Assembly (NCBI RefSeq): GCF_031457955.1
Contig: NZ_JAVDXN010000001.1
Span: forward strand, 806,001-870,000
DNA: 64,000 nt
Origin: Mixta sp031457955
GTDB lineage: Bacteria; Pseudomonadota; Gammaproteobacteria; Enterobacterales; Enterobacteriaceae
Direction: 5' to 3'
Part shown: piece after piece, positions 40,893 to 50,305 of the stretch
Layout of the letters: each line of letters begins with the position of its first letter
How positions within the stretch are numbered: position 1 is the first letter of the stretch
Translations under genes and position numbers: made by a program
Notes under the pieces: generated by a model
The model's database searches: none
Told to the model about the DNA's origin: nothing
Seen by the model: only the letters and a program-made list of their open reading frames with translations

Positions 40893-42524
40893 ATGAGCCT
40901 CTCACCACAGCGAAAAAGTGCGCCTGGGCGCCCAATGAACCTCAGCACCCTGACCACCTTAATGATGGTTGGCGTGATATTTACCGTGCTGTTAAGCGTT
41001 CACCTGCTCTATTTTACCCAAATCGATAATTTCACCCACGCGCACGTTAAAGATAAGGCATTCGCCATTGCGCGCACGCTGGCTGAAGATCGGCAAATTC
41101 AACACGCGTTAACGCTGCCCGCCGATCAGGGCATTATTCAGCCTATCGCCAAGGCGGTGCAAAAACGCAACGACTTATTGTTTGTCACCATTACCAATAT
41201 GAACGGCATTCGTTATTCCCATGCGAACAGCGCGTTAATTAATCAACGTTTTATTGGCGAAGACCTGCAACCCGCACTGGCTGGACATGAAAACATGTCG
41301 TTTAACCACGGTACGCTGGTAGAAGCTTTACGCGTCTTCACCCCGGTATTTAACGCCAAACATCAGCAAATCGGCGTGGTGGCGATTGGCATTTCGCTTA
41401 GCGATGTCACCGCGCAAATCAATAAAAGCCGCTGGAACATCTTCTGGACCAGCTTGCTGGGCGGATCGGTGGGATTACTTGGCGTACTGGTGCTGGTCAG
41501 ACGTCTGAAAACGATTCTGCTTGGGCTGGAACCGCATGAAATCTCCAGCCTGTTTGAACAACGGCAGGCCATTCTTGATTCGATAAAAGAAGGGGTGATT
41601 GCGGTTGATGTTAACGCGCGCGTGACGCTGATCAACCAGGCGGCGCAGCAGCTGCTACGGGAAACGGCAATGGAAGCGCCGCTCAGCGGCGATCGCATTC
41701 CCGAGAACTCGCTGATGTTAAGCCATCTGCGCGAAGCGCTGCATGATGGTAAGGCGCGCTACGACGAAGAGCTTAACGTGCGCGGGCGCATTATGATCAG
41801 CAATACCGTCCCGGTGCGCAGTCGTAAAAAGATTATCGGCGCGGTGTGTACCTTCCGCGATAAAACGGAAATCAGCCAGTTAATGCAGCGCCTGGACGGC
41901 ATGGTAAACTACGTTGATGCGTTACGTGAACGCTCCCATGAGTTTATGAATAAACTGCACGTTATTCTTGGCCTGCTGCATATAAAAAACTATGCGCAGA
42001 TGGAAACGTATATTTTAAAAACCGCAAATAATTACCAGACGGAAATCGGTTCCCTGCTCCAGCGCATTAAGCCGCCGATCATTGCCGGATTTTTGTTAAG
42101 TAAAATAAATCGGGCGTCGGATAAAGGGCATCGTTTATTGCTCAGCGACGCCAGCTACCTGCCTGACAGCGGCAGCGAGCAGCAGGTCGCGGCGCTGGTC
42201 ATCATCCTGGGGAACCTGATTGAAAATGCGCTGGAAGCGTTAGATCGGCAACCGGAAGGCGAAATTCATCTGCTGCTGCATTATCAGAACGGCTGGTTAT
42301 CCTGTGAGGTCAGCGACGATGGGCCGGGCATTGCCGCCACGCTGGAAAAAGCCATTTTCGAGAAAGGCTTTTCCTCAAAAGGCGATGAACGTGGCATGGG
42401 GTTGTTCCTGGTTAAGCAGCAAATAGAAAATCTTGGCGGGAATATCAGCGTCGAATCTGAACCGGGCGTGTATACGCAATTTTTTGTACAACTCCCGTGG
42501 GACAAAGGAAATAAAGCTTTATGA
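40893..42524 (+). CDS. dcuS: C4-dicarboxylate sensor histidine kinase DcuS
   Basis: This 543-residue membrane kinase has the same length as E. coli DcuS. There are two membrane helices (around 22-42 and 182-202) flanking a periplasmic PAS domain with RYSH and LRVFTPVF ligand-region motifs. A cytoplasmic PAS follows, then the kinase core with RSHEFMNKLHVILGLLH (phospho-acceptor His), NLIENALEAL (N box) and DDGPGI / GMGLFLVK (G boxes). It senses fumarate, succinate, malate and citrate and phosphorylates DcuR. It overlaps dcuR by four bases. It may instead be close to CitA, but the His region and length favour DcuS. Confidence 0.93.
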   Translation: MSLSPQRKSAPGRPMNLSTLTTLMMVGVIFTVLLSVHLLYFTQIDNFTHAHVKDKAFAIARTLAEDRQIQHALTLPADQGIIQPIAKAVQKRNDLLFVTITNMNGIRYSHANSALINQRFIGEDLQPALAGHENMSFNHGTLVEALRVFTPVFNAKHQQIGVVAIGISLSDVTAQINKSRWNIFWTSLLGGSVGLLGVLVLVRRLKTILLGLEPHEISSLFEQRQAILDSIKEGVIAVDVNARVTLINQAAQQLLRETAMEAPLSGDRIPENSLMLSHLREALHDGKARYDEELNVRGRIMISNTVPVRSRKKIIGAVCTFRDKTEISQLMQRLDGMVNYVDALRERSHEFMNKLHVILGLLHIKNYAQMETYILKTANNYQTEIGSLLQRIKPPIIAGFLLSKINRASDKGHRLLLSDASYLPDSGSEQQVAALVIILGNLIENALEALDRQPEGEIHLLLHYQNGWLSCEVSDDGPGIAATLEKAIFEKGFSSKGDERGMGLFLVKQQIENLGGNISVESEPGVYTQFFVQLPWDKGNKAL

Positions 42525-43237
42525 TGAATGTGTTAGTGGTCGACGATGATGCGATGGTGGCGGAACTTAACCGTTGCTATATTGAACAGATCCCAGGGCT
42601 GACCTGCTGTGGTACCGCGTCGACCTTACAACAGGCAAAAGATCGCTTAATCCAGATCGATCCGCCCGTTGATCTCATCCTGCTGGATATCTATATGCAA
42701 CAGGAAAACGGGCTGGATTTACTGTCGGAACTGCGTAATTCTCACTATCCGGTGGATGTGATTATCATCTCTTCCGCCGCGGATGCCGCCACCATCAAAA
42801 CATCGCTTAATTATGGCGTGGTCGATTACCTGATCAAACCTTTTCAATTTTCCCGCTTTGAGGAGGCGTTGACCCACTGGCAGCAGAAACGATCGCAGAT
42901 GGAAAACCAGCAATATTATCAGCAGGCGGAACTCGATCGCTTAATCCATGGCCGTGCCGCCGCCAGCGATCAGAAACGGCTGCCAAAAGGGTTAACGCCG
43001 CAGACGTTACGCACGTTATGCCAGTGGATTGATGCGCATCCCGACCGGGAATTCTCCACCGATGAATTAGCCGCTGAAGTGAATATCTCACGCGTATCCT
43101 GCCGTAAATATCTTATCTGGCTGGCGGAGAGCAAAATCCTTTTCACCACCATTCATTATGGCGCCACCGGCAGACCGGTTTATCGTTACCGTCTGCAGGC
43201 GGAATTCCATGCTTTACTGCAGCACTACTGTGAATAA
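42521..43237 (+). CDS. dcuR: Response regulator DcuR
   Basis: This 238-residue regulator has an N-terminal receiver with acidic pocket VVDDDAM, phospho-acceptor Asp in ILLDIYMQQENG, and the conserved Lys in YLIKPFQF. The C-terminal half is a CitB-type helix-turn-helix (FSTDELAAEVNISRVSCRKYLIWL). E. coli DcuR (239 residues) activates dcuB, fumarase B, fumarate reductase and dctA. None of these lies in the window; mqo is the adjacent metabolic gene. Translation is coupled to dcuS (ATGATG at the junction). Confidence 0.94.
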   Translation: MMNVLVVDDDAMVAELNRCYIEQIPGLTCCGTASTLQQAKDRLIQIDPPVDLILLDIYMQQENGLDLLSELRNSHYPVDVIIISSAADAATIKTSLNYGVVDYLIKPFQFSRFEEALTHWQQKRSQMENQQYYQQAELDRLIHGRAAASDQKRLPKGLTPQTLRTLCQWIDAHPDREFSTDELAAEVNISRVSCRKYLIWLAESKILFTTIHYGATGRPVYRYRLQAEFHALLQHYCE

Positions 43238-43277
43238 GGATGCAGCGCCAGCCATATTATTTTCTCATCCTAAAACA

Positions 43278-46200
43278 TCAGAAACGCCAGGTGGCTGAAA
43301 CATTACCCGCGATAGCGTCATAGCCCGGAAGAAAAAATTCGCTATCAATACCGATGCCCAATTCGACATCGGTATTGATTTTATAACGCATTCCAGCTTT
43401 AACCCCCAGAGTGTCACGGCCAGCCACCTGATTCCTGGTAGTAAACCCTGTGCTGCGATAGTTGGCGAAAGAGGCTTGTTGCACTACATTGCCATTCAGT
43501 AGCTCATGATCCCAGGTAAGCTGCAATTCAGCTGCGATCGACGCCCCTGAAGCGAGCGGCAAATTCCAGTTACCATTTACCCCGATACTCGATCGCAGAG
43601 AATCGAAGATCTCTGAACCCAGTATCAGTCGGCTGCCGTCATTGCCGCTTTCTTTCACGCCAGGGCGATGTAATGTGGTGTAATTTAATGAAGTTACCGG
43701 CCCGACGTTCACATTATCATTCAGCGCCCAACGATAGCCTCCGCCGACCGTCAACGAGCCTGACAATCCTGTCCAATTTGCATTGTGGCTTGCTCTGTAG
43801 GTTTCTACCTGAATGCTTCGATCCAGCCAGCTGTCTTCAATGCCGAATCGGCCATTACCGAATAAATAGATCCCTTCGGACTTTTCAACGCCGTAGCGAG
43901 CATGAATACCCAGATCGAAAGCAGTTGTTTTTCCATTCGCGGCTTCTGGTAATTTCACCGTCACCGATTGGCCGCTGACCGCACCATGGAAGCCATAAAT
44001 CCAGTTGCGATTCAGCTCGTTTTGTTTTTCGGCGCCGAACACCATGCCATAACTGCTCGCGTCATACCCTACGCTGCCACCTTTGCGCTGCTGCCAAAAG
44101 CCGCCGCCAAAGGGTATGGCAAAGCTGCGCCATTCGCCTTCCGCCAACTGTATCGGCGTAACGACAGGGCCAGGCCTGCCGATGAGGCGCGTTATCTGCT
44201 GTTCACGGTGAAGGGAGCTGGCGAACATGGCGCTGTAAGCTTCCGCAGAAAGTTGCTGCAAGGCATTGCCGATACTCCCGCCATCAGCGGCTGAGAAGTC
44301 CAGAGTACGGTACAACGGTTGTATATCCGAATCGGCTACCGTCACGATTTTATCCAGCGCCTGCCCCACCTGCCGCGCATTGTCGTCCTGCGCATACTGG
44401 CTGTAAGCATTGGCGGCACGCAGCATCGAGAGCTGCCAGTTATTCTCGCCCTGAGGCGTTGTCTGCAGCGCCAGCGTGGGTGAGCGGAGCAAGCTGTTCA
44501 CCGCACTGAATTCGCCGCTGTACGAATCTGTTTTTAGCAACGCTTGCGAATTCAGCCGCCAGTTTGCCGCATACCAGTCCGGCTGCGGCGCAAACGTCAG
44601 TTGACCGTTGAATTGTGCATGACCGTCAACTCGCAGGGTATCATGCCTGCCGCGCCCGTCGACTTTCAACAGTAACTGTCCGGTATCCCCCTGTTGATAA
44701 GCGCCTGCTATATTGATTTGCCCAAGTGAATTACCCGGCGTAAGAATACCATTATTTACAAAGCGTCCTTTCTCGTTCAGGGTGTAGCTGCCGTTGCCGG
44801 AAAGTATGGCATCCGGCGCGATAGTCATGCTGTAAATCTGAAAGTCGCCATTAAGCGAGGTTTTTCCTCCGTACGCATTTAGTGCCAGATTATTAATACC
44901 TTCAATATTTCCACGGTAGATAAAACTGAAATCAGCATCAGCATCATTTGTCGCCAGCCCATACGCATTGCCCTTGCGACCAAAGGTAAACTGCGTCAAC
45001 CGCTGTTGACCATAGGCATCCCGCTGGTTGTAGTCCGAGTAAATATCACCTTCCAGCCACGCGCCATTTAATATATTAATATTACCGACCAACGCGTTTG
45101 GCGAAATATACATCGCCGCGCCTTTACCAACAACCCGTCCGCTAATATCGGCATTATCGACCAGGGCTCCCTGCAGTTCAGGTAATAATGCGGCTTTATA
45201 TCCGTCCACGTTATGGATCCAGGATCCACGATAGTCCGCATCATTACCCACGAGGTTATTGCCAAAATCGAAGCTGATAGCGACGCCATTAGCGCCCAGC
45301 GCCTGAACGTCGCCGCGTTGAATAAGGTTATGCTGTTTACCGTAGGCAAAAATCATCCCACGGCCATTCAAACCATCGGCATAGACTCGGGTTCCGGGTT
45401 CGATGCTCAGGGTATTATTTTGCCCATCAATACGGATACCGGCGCCGCCCGCCCCTTGCGTCAACAGATCCGCTTGCTGAAAGATACGGTTATTGCTGCC
45501 ATACACATGCAAGCCAACCCCCAGCGTTGCAGTGTTATATTGCCCTGTCAGATAGGCATCCCCCTGTTGATTACGCCGAAAATAGCCATTGCGGTTAATG
45601 AGCTTTTGCCCATCGCCATAAAGCGAAAAACCGAAAAAGTTACGTCGGTCAATCTGATATCCCATGTCCTGCAACAACGCCAGCTCCGCTTCCATAAACG
45701 TTGTGTAATTGCGGTAGTTCTGGTGGCTCATCATGCTGTTTTTCAGCTCAATATGGCTCATGTAGTTATTATCGACCGAACCGTCGTCTGCCAACATTTT
45801 CACCGGCACGCCAGGCATGGCACCGGCAAGCACATCATCTACGTGCTTACCGGTGAAATAGCCTTTATCGAGCCGTACATCAAAGCCTTGCGGATCCCAT
45901 GGATTATTGCATCCCTTGCAGAGTATGACTTGCCCTGGGCGGGCGCGATTGCCATGATCGTCGCGCAGATGGCTCGTCCAGGGGTCAAAAGGCTCAACAT
46001 CGAAAGCGGGCGTGAATGTGTTCTCGCCCTGCAGGTCGGTAACCATACTGGATATTCCCAGGCCATGGGCCAGCTCATGAACAGCGACGCTGACCAAATC
46101 ACTCTTTTCAGTACGCGGCAATTGCGCAGGCACATAAGGAACGTCGTCAAAATCCAGTTTGCCGATAATAAACTGGCCATGGGAGTCGAAGGACAGCTCA

Positions 46201-46586
46201 CCGGTATCAATGCCGCTTAACGCCCCTTGCAGTTGCGTCAGACTAATAACACCATTGTTTACTAAGTCGCTGGATCCCGCTGCATTATCAAACTCAAACG
46301 TACCGACATTAATAATGGCGGGTAATTGTCCCGGTACAGGAGTGATAACTTCAGCCAGGTAACGCATGCCACTGAGTATTTTTTCTTTTTGTTGCTGATT
46401 CAAATTCCAGGTTGACGCAAAAGGTTCCGGCCAATTCGGCATAAACGGGCCGTCGCCAACATCAAAAAAACGCACTTGAAATACAGCAATATTTTGCGGG
46501 TTATAGACCAGATAGCTTTCCTGGGCATATGAATGATTACTGGCTAATAAACTGGTTAGCGCAGCCGTCATGAAAAGCTTTTTCAT
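43278..46586 (-). CDS. Autotransporter with a metalloprotease-like passenger
   Basis: This is a 1102-residue precursor. A signal peptide (MKKLFMTAALTSLLASNHSYA) is followed by a passenger with zinc-binding HELAH at 170-174 (VAVHELAHGLGISS) and a later MMSHQNYRNYTTFMEAE region typical of the end of such protease domains. Then comes a beta-helix-like stretch of short repeats (residues ~340-690), and a C-terminal barrel (~830-1102) ending in the outer-membrane consensus WRF. The residue at the third metzincin-ligand position is Ser, not His, so the zinc site differs from HExxHxxGxxH enzymes. AAGGATGG upstream supports the ATG at 46586. It is a type V secreted, surface-exposed or released protease candidate; substrate unknown. 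Confidence 0.88.
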   Translation of the reverse strand: MKKLFMTAALTSLLASNHSYAQESYLVYNPQNIAVFQVRFFDVGDGPFMPNWPEPFASTWNLNQQQKEKILSGMRYLAEVITPVPGQLPAIINVGTFEFDNAAGSSDLVNNGVISLTQLQGALSGIDTGELSFDSHGQFIIGKLDFDDVPYVPAQLPRTEKSDLVSVAVHELAHGLGISSMVTDLQGENTFTPAFDVEPFDPWTSHLRDDHGNRARPGQVILCKGCNNPWDPQGFDVRLDKGYFTGKHVDDVLAGAMPGVPVKMLADDGSVDNNYMSHIELKNSMMSHQNYRNYTTFMEAELALLQDMGYQIDRRNFFGFSLYGDGQKLINRNGYFRRNQQGDAYLTGQYNTATLGVGLHVYGSNNRIFQQADLLTQGAGGAGIRIDGQNNTLSIEPGTRVYADGLNGRGMIFAYGKQHNLIQRGDVQALGANGVAISFDFGNNLVGNDADYRGSWIHNVDGYKAALLPELQGALVDNADISGRVVGKGAAMYISPNALVGNINILNGAWLEGDIYSDYNQRDAYGQQRLTQFTFGRKGNAYGLATNDADADFSFIYRGNIEGINNLALNAYGGKTSLNGDFQIYSMTIAPDAILSGNGSYTLNEKGRFVNNGILTPGNSLGQINIAGAYQQGDTGQLLLKVDGRGRHDTLRVDGHAQFNGQLTFAPQPDWYAANWRLNSQALLKTDSYSGEFSAVNSLLRSPTLALQTTPQGENNWQLSMLRAANAYSQYAQDDNARQVGQALDKIVTVADSDIQPLYRTLDFSAADGGSIGNALQQLSAEAYSAMFASSLHREQQITRLIGRPGPVVTPIQLAEGEWRSFAIPFGGGFWQQRKGGSVGYDASSYGMVFGAEKQNELNRNWIYGFHGAVSGQSVTVKLPEAANGKTTAFDLGIHARYGVEKSEGIYLFGNGRFGIEDSWLDRSIQVETYRASHNANWTGLSGSLTVGGGYRWALNDNVNVGPVTSLNYTTLHRPGVKESGNDGSRLILGSEIFDSLRSSIGVNGNWNLPLASGASIAAELQLTWDHELLNGNVVQQASFANYRSTGFTTRNQVAGRDTLGVKAGMRYKINTDVELGIGIDSEFFLPGYDAIAGNVSATWRF

Positions 46587-46916
46587 CTCTACCATCCTTG
46601 TATGAAAAAATAATTCCTGGGTGAATATAACTTCACTTATTCTTAACTAATCACCAATACAGATAATAACTATCGCTACACCTTGATAAGTTATAACTGC
46701 AGGTGACTTTATTCCGCGCTACCCGCGTCTTCCAGTGGATCTTCGGCCTGCATGGCAGCGTTACAGTAAGGGCGTTAAGGGACGCTATCTTTGTGCTGGA
46801 AAGCTTCCCCGAACAGGAGACTTGTCTCAATCCACCGAAACCAGCAAAGAAGGAAGCGATCGCGGCTCCGGTAACCGCGATCGCTTCAGGCATCGTGTGC
46901 AGGCATTTAATGAGGC
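46587..46916. other. Intergenic region with a strong 13-bp hairpin
   Basis: The left part holds the autotransporter promoter in AT-rich sequence. At 46853-46887 a perfect hairpin (GAAGCGATCGCGG / CCGCGATCGCTTC, nine-base loop) lies just after the stop of the monooxygenase gene and probably ends its transcript, with a CTTCTTT tail on the minus strand. A plus-strand frame through the middle has no recognisable product. Confidence 0.55.
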
Positions 46917-47939
46917 TCAGCGCCAGCCCATTTCAGGCGCAATCTGCGTCAAAATGGCCTCCAGCACGTGCGCGCAATAGGCCACGCCCAGCTGATTGGG
47001 AATGGTTAACAGCAGCGTATCCGCTTCAGCAATGGCTTCATCCTGCTTCAGCTGCGCAATCAGCTGTTCCGGCTCCGCCGCGTAGCTGCGGCCAAAAATC
47101 GCCCGCGTTTTCTCATCCAGGTAACCAACCTGATCGCCCTCTTGCCTGCTGGCGCCGAAATATGCGCGATCCCGTTCATTTACCAACGGAAAGATACTGC
47201 GGCTGACCGACACGCGAGGCTTGCGCGCATGTCCCGCTTCCAGCCAGGCGGCGCGATAGGCGCGGATCTGCTTCGCCTGCTGAATATGAAACGCTTCGCC
47301 GGTTTCATCATCCTTTAGCGTAGAGCTTTGCAGATTCATTCCCAGCTTTGCCGCCCACACGGCGGTGGCGTTGGAGCCGGATCCCCACCAAATGCGATCG
47401 CGCAACCCTTCGGAAAACGGCTCCGGTCGCAGCAGACCCGGCGGATTGGCAAACATTGGCTGCGGATTGGGTTTGGCGAACCCTTCACCGCGCAGGACAT
47501 CAAGCAGCACTTCGCTATGTCGCCGTCCCATATCCGCGTCGCTTTCTCCCTCTTGCGGCTGATAGCCAAAATAGCGCCAGCCTTCAATCACCTGCTCCGG
47601 TGAACCCCGGCTGATGCCCAGTTGCAGACGTCCTTCGCTAATCAAATCGGCTACGCTCGCCGCCTCCGCCATATAAAACGGGTTCTCATAGCGCATATCG
47701 ATCACGCCGGTACCGATTTCAATCTGTCGGGTACGCGCGCCAACCGCCGCCAGCAAGGGAAACGGCGCGCTAAGCTGACGGGCGAAATGATGCACGCGAA
47801 AATAAGCGCCGTCCGCGCCGAGATCTTCCGCCGCCTCGGCCAGTTCAATCGACTGCTGTAGCGCGTCCGCGGCGGTACGCGTTGCCGACTGGAATGATGG
47901 CCCCCAATGACCAAATGATAAAAAACCGATTTTTTTCAT
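46917..47939 (-). CDS. Luciferase-like (LLM) flavin-dependent monooxygenase
   Basis: This 340-residue bacterial-luciferase-family protein begins MKKIGFLSFGHWGPS. Family segments are DGAYFRVHHFARQ, IEIGTGVIDMRYENPFYMAEAASVADLIS and GRLQLGISRGSPEQVIEGWRYFG. Such enzymes use reduced FMN (or F420 in other lineages) to oxidise organic substrates. The start at 47939 is chosen because the barrel begins at once; the upstream frame is the promoter region. It is divergent from tyrP. It is distinct from the two LLM enzymes of the sulfur operon, and its substrate is unknown. Confidence 0.85.
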   Translation of the reverse strand: MKKIGFLSFGHWGPSFQSATRTAADALQQSIELAEAAEDLGADGAYFRVHHFARQLSAPFPLLAAVGARTRQIEIGTGVIDMRYENPFYMAEAASVADLISEGRLQLGISRGSPEQVIEGWRYFGYQPQEGESDADMGRRHSEVLLDVLRGEGFAKPNPQPMFANPPGLLRPEPFSEGLRDRIWWGSGSNATAVWAAKLGMNLQSSTLKDDETGEAFHIQQAKQIRAYRAAWLEAGHARKPRVSVSRSIFPLVNERDRAYFGASRQEGDQVGYLDEKTRAIFGRSYAAEPEQLIAQLKQDEAIAEADTLLLTIPNQLGVAYCAHVLEAILTQIAPEMGWR

Positions 47940-48099
47940 GCCGTTGCCTTCTGTAAATATGCAGGTTAACCGGCACAATGAGGTCCGGCTTTTCATTGGT
48001 TAACTGTAGCGGCCTGGCAAGCGGAAAGCATCTTCTCAATTCAGGACGCAGTGATTTTTCGCGGGTAAATTTTGCTGTACAGCGACAGGTCAGATTATC

Positions 48100-48138
48100 T
48101 GTAAGCAAAATTTGACGACCTGTAAAGTTTCTCTTACC
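48100..48138 (+). promoter_or_regulatory. tyrP promoter with two TyrR boxes
   Basis: A strong TyrR box, TGTAAAGTTTCTCTTACC, lies at 48121-48138 (consensus TGTAAA-N6-TTTACA). A weaker one, TGTAAGCAAAATTTGACG, lies at 48100-48117. A sigma-70 promoter overlaps both: -35 TTGACG at 48112 and -10 TACCCT at 48135, with 17-base spacing. E. coli tyrP likewise has a strong and a weak TyrR box next to its promoter. Confidence 0.8.
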
Positions 48139-48183
48139 CTGCGCGCAATATGTGAAAGCGGAACCGGACATTCAGGGGAAAGC

Positions 48184-49386
48184 GTGAAGAACCGCACTTT
48201 TGGCAGTATTTTTCTTGTGGCTGGCACCACCATTGGTGCCGGCATGTTAGCCATGCCGCTGGCAGCGGCCGGTATTGGGCCTGGCGTAACGCTGTTGCTG
48301 CTTATCGGGCTGTGGGCCTTGATGTGTTATACCGCGCTGCTGCTGGTTGAGGTTTATCAACACGCCCCGGCGGATACCGGGCTGGGCACGTTGACGCGTC
48401 GCTATCTGGGGCGTTCTGGGCAATGGCTGACCGGCTTAAGCATGCTTTTTCTGCTCTATGCGCTCACCGCCGCTTACATCAGCGGCGCAGGCGAGCTGTT
48501 GGCGGCCAGTCTGAGCCAGTGGTTCTCTACCGAGATCTCCGCCGAGAGCGGCGTGTTGCTGTTTACGCTGGTGGCTGGCGGTATCGTCTGCGTCGGCACC
48601 CATATGGTGGATATGTTTAATCGCCTGCTGTTCAGCGCCAAAATTATTCTGCTGGTGGTAATGCTGGGGCTGATGATGCCGCACATTCACCAAACCAATC
48701 TGCTCACGCTACCGCTGGAAAAAGGTCTGGTGCTGGCCGCCATTCCGGTTATCTTTACCTCTTTTGGTTTCCACGGCAGCGTGCCCAGTATTATCAGCTA
48801 CCTGAATGGCGATCTGCGTAAGCTGCGCTGGGTGTTTATCACCGGCAGCGCGATTCCGCTGGTGGCCTATATTTTCTGGCAGCTGGCAACGCTCGGCGCT
48901 ATCGATCAGCACGCCTTCAATGCCCTGCTCGCTAACCATGCCGGGCTGAACGGTCTGCTCCAGGCGATTCGCCAGGTGGTGGCTTCGCCGCACGTAGAGC
49001 TGGCGGTGCATTTATTTGCCGATCTGGCGCTGGCGACCTCTTTTTTAGGCGTATCGCTGGGTCTGCTGGATTATCTGGCCGACATCTGCAAGCGTAACGC
49101 TAGCGTTACAGGCCGACTGCAAAGCGGGCTAATGACTTTTTTGCCGCCGCTGCTATTTGCGCTGTTCTATCCGCAGGGTTTTGTGCTGGCGCTGGGCTAT
49201 GCGGGCGTGGCGTTAGCGGTGCTGGCGCTGATTATTCCTTCTCTGCTGGTTTGGCGTAGCCGCCAGCGCCACAGCGCCGCACGTTATAAAGTTGTGGGTG
49301 GCAAACCGGCTCTGCTGCTGGTGTTTCTCTGCGGAATCGGCGTGATTATTATTCAGCTGTGTAGCGCGCTGGGCTGGCTGGGTTAA
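48184..49386 (+). CDS. tyrP: Tyrosine-specific permease TyrP
   Basis: This 400-residue inner-membrane transporter with eleven or so helices belongs to the aromatic amino acid (HAAAP) family. The sequence follows E. coli TyrP closely: VAGTTIGAGMLAMPLAAAG, LIGLWALMCYTALLL, ALTAAYISGAGELLA, PVIFTSFGFHGSVPSI and HVELAVHLFADLALATSFLG. It imports tyrosine with protons. A GTG at 48184 is taken as the start since AGGGGAAA precedes it and the product then begins MKNRTFGS like E. coli. TyrR boxes lie upstream. Its stop overlaps the convergent solute-binding-protein gene by four bases. Confidence 0.94.
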   Translation: MKNRTFGSIFLVAGTTIGAGMLAMPLAAAGIGPGVTLLLLIGLWALMCYTALLLVEVYQHAPADTGLGTLTRRYLGRSGQWLTGLSMLFLLYALTAAYISGAGELLAASLSQWFSTEISAESGVLLFTLVAGGIVCVGTHMVDMFNRLLFSAKIILLVVMLGLMMPHIHQTNLLTLPLEKGLVLAAIPVIFTSFGFHGSVPSIISYLNGDLRKLRWVFITGSAIPLVAYIFWQLATLGAIDQHAFNALLANHAGLNGLLQAIRQVVASPHVELAVHLFADLALATSFLGVSLGLLDYLADICKRNASVTGRLQSGLMTFLPPLLFALFYPQGFVLALGYAGVALAVLALIIPSLLVWRSRQRHSAARYKVVGGKPALLLVFLCGIGVIIIQLCSALGWLG

Positions 49387-50285
49387 TAGACTACGCCGGG
49401 CGGATTCACCTCCGACTGGGTAATCGCCTCTTCCTGTTCGCCCCAGCGCGCCAGCACCTGTTGGTACTGGCCTGCGGCGATGGTGCTGTTCAGCGCCGTT
49501 TGCAAGGCCGGAGCCAGCCCGTTGCCCTTCCTGGTGGTGACCGCAACCCAGGCGCGAACCGGCCCATTGCCGACAATTTTGATTTGCCCGCGCGAAGCCG
49601 CTTTCCATGCCGCCACCGAGTGCGGGCCAAATAACGCATCGGCGCGCCCGGAAAGCAGATAAAGCGTGGCGGAAGCATCATCTGTCAGATAAATCGGCGT
49701 AACCGGCGGCAAACCCTGCGCGCGGTTCTGCCGATCCCAGCTCAGTAAAATACGCTCCTGATTGGTGCCTGACGAAACGATAATGCGCAGGCCAGCCACC
49801 TGATCCGGGCGGTGGATAGCGCGCAGCGGGCTGTTTACGCGCACTGAAAACGCATGGTTATCGGCACGATAGGTCGCAAAATCGAATTTCTTTTTACGCT
49901 CTTCGGTAACGGCGATATTAAACATCGCCACATCATAGCGACCGGCGGTCAGGCCCAGCGGCCAATCCTCCCACGCGGCGGGCACCAGCTTTAACTTCAG
50001 TCCCAGACTCTCTGCCAGCAAACGGGCAATATCGGGATCGCTGCCGATACGCGTTTGGTTATCAGATGCCAGCAGCGCCAGCGGCGGTGAATGACTGGCG
50101 GACGTGGCCACCGTTAAATAGCCCGGCTCAATAAAGCGAAACCCGGCCGGAATCTGGCTCACTGCCTGCTGGCTTATCGGCGCATGGATCGGTGTTTCAT
50201 TATCCAGCGCGTTAAGCGGCGCGGCGTACAGCGGCGCGATAGCGCCCAGCGCCATCAGTCCCCATAGCCCTGTCAATAATCGCAT
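49383..50285 (-). CDS. ABC amino-acid solute-binding protein (second copy of the operon)
   Basis: This is a 300-residue periplasmic binding protein with a signal peptide (MRLLTGLWGLMALGAIAPLYA). It shares a frame of motifs with the other binding protein of the operon: GSDPDIARLLAESLGLKLKL, AWEDWPLGL, FDFATYRAD, GLRIIVSSGTNQERILLSWDR and GRADALFGP. The two are therefore paralogues, as with TcyJ and TcyK. The start at 50285 is preceded by GGGGAGAT; the longer frame overlaps the ATPase gene. It is the last gene of the operon. Confidence 0.88.
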   Translation of the reverse strand: MRLLTGLWGLMALGAIAPLYAAPLNALDNETPIHAPISQQAVSQIPAGFRFIEPGYLTVATSASHSPPLALLASDNQTRIGSDPDIARLLAESLGLKLKLVPAAWEDWPLGLTAGRYDVAMFNIAVTEERKKKFDFATYRADNHAFSVRVNSPLRAIHRPDQVAGLRIIVSSGTNQERILLSWDRQNRAQGLPPVTPIYLTDDASATLYLLSGRADALFGPHSVAAWKAASRGQIKIVGNGPVRAWVAVTTRKGNGLAPALQTALNSTIAAGQYQQVLARWGEQEEAITQSEVNPPGVVY

Positions 50286-50305
50286 CGGCTTATCTCCCCG
50301 GAGAT

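Noticed and set aside
45213..46220. 335-codon open frame on the plus strand
   Set aside because: It is antisense to the metalloprotease autotransporter and has no recognisable domain.
46703..47206. 167-codon plus-strand frame
   Set aside because: Most of it is antisense to the monooxygenase gene and the rest crosses a strong hairpin; no family resemblance.
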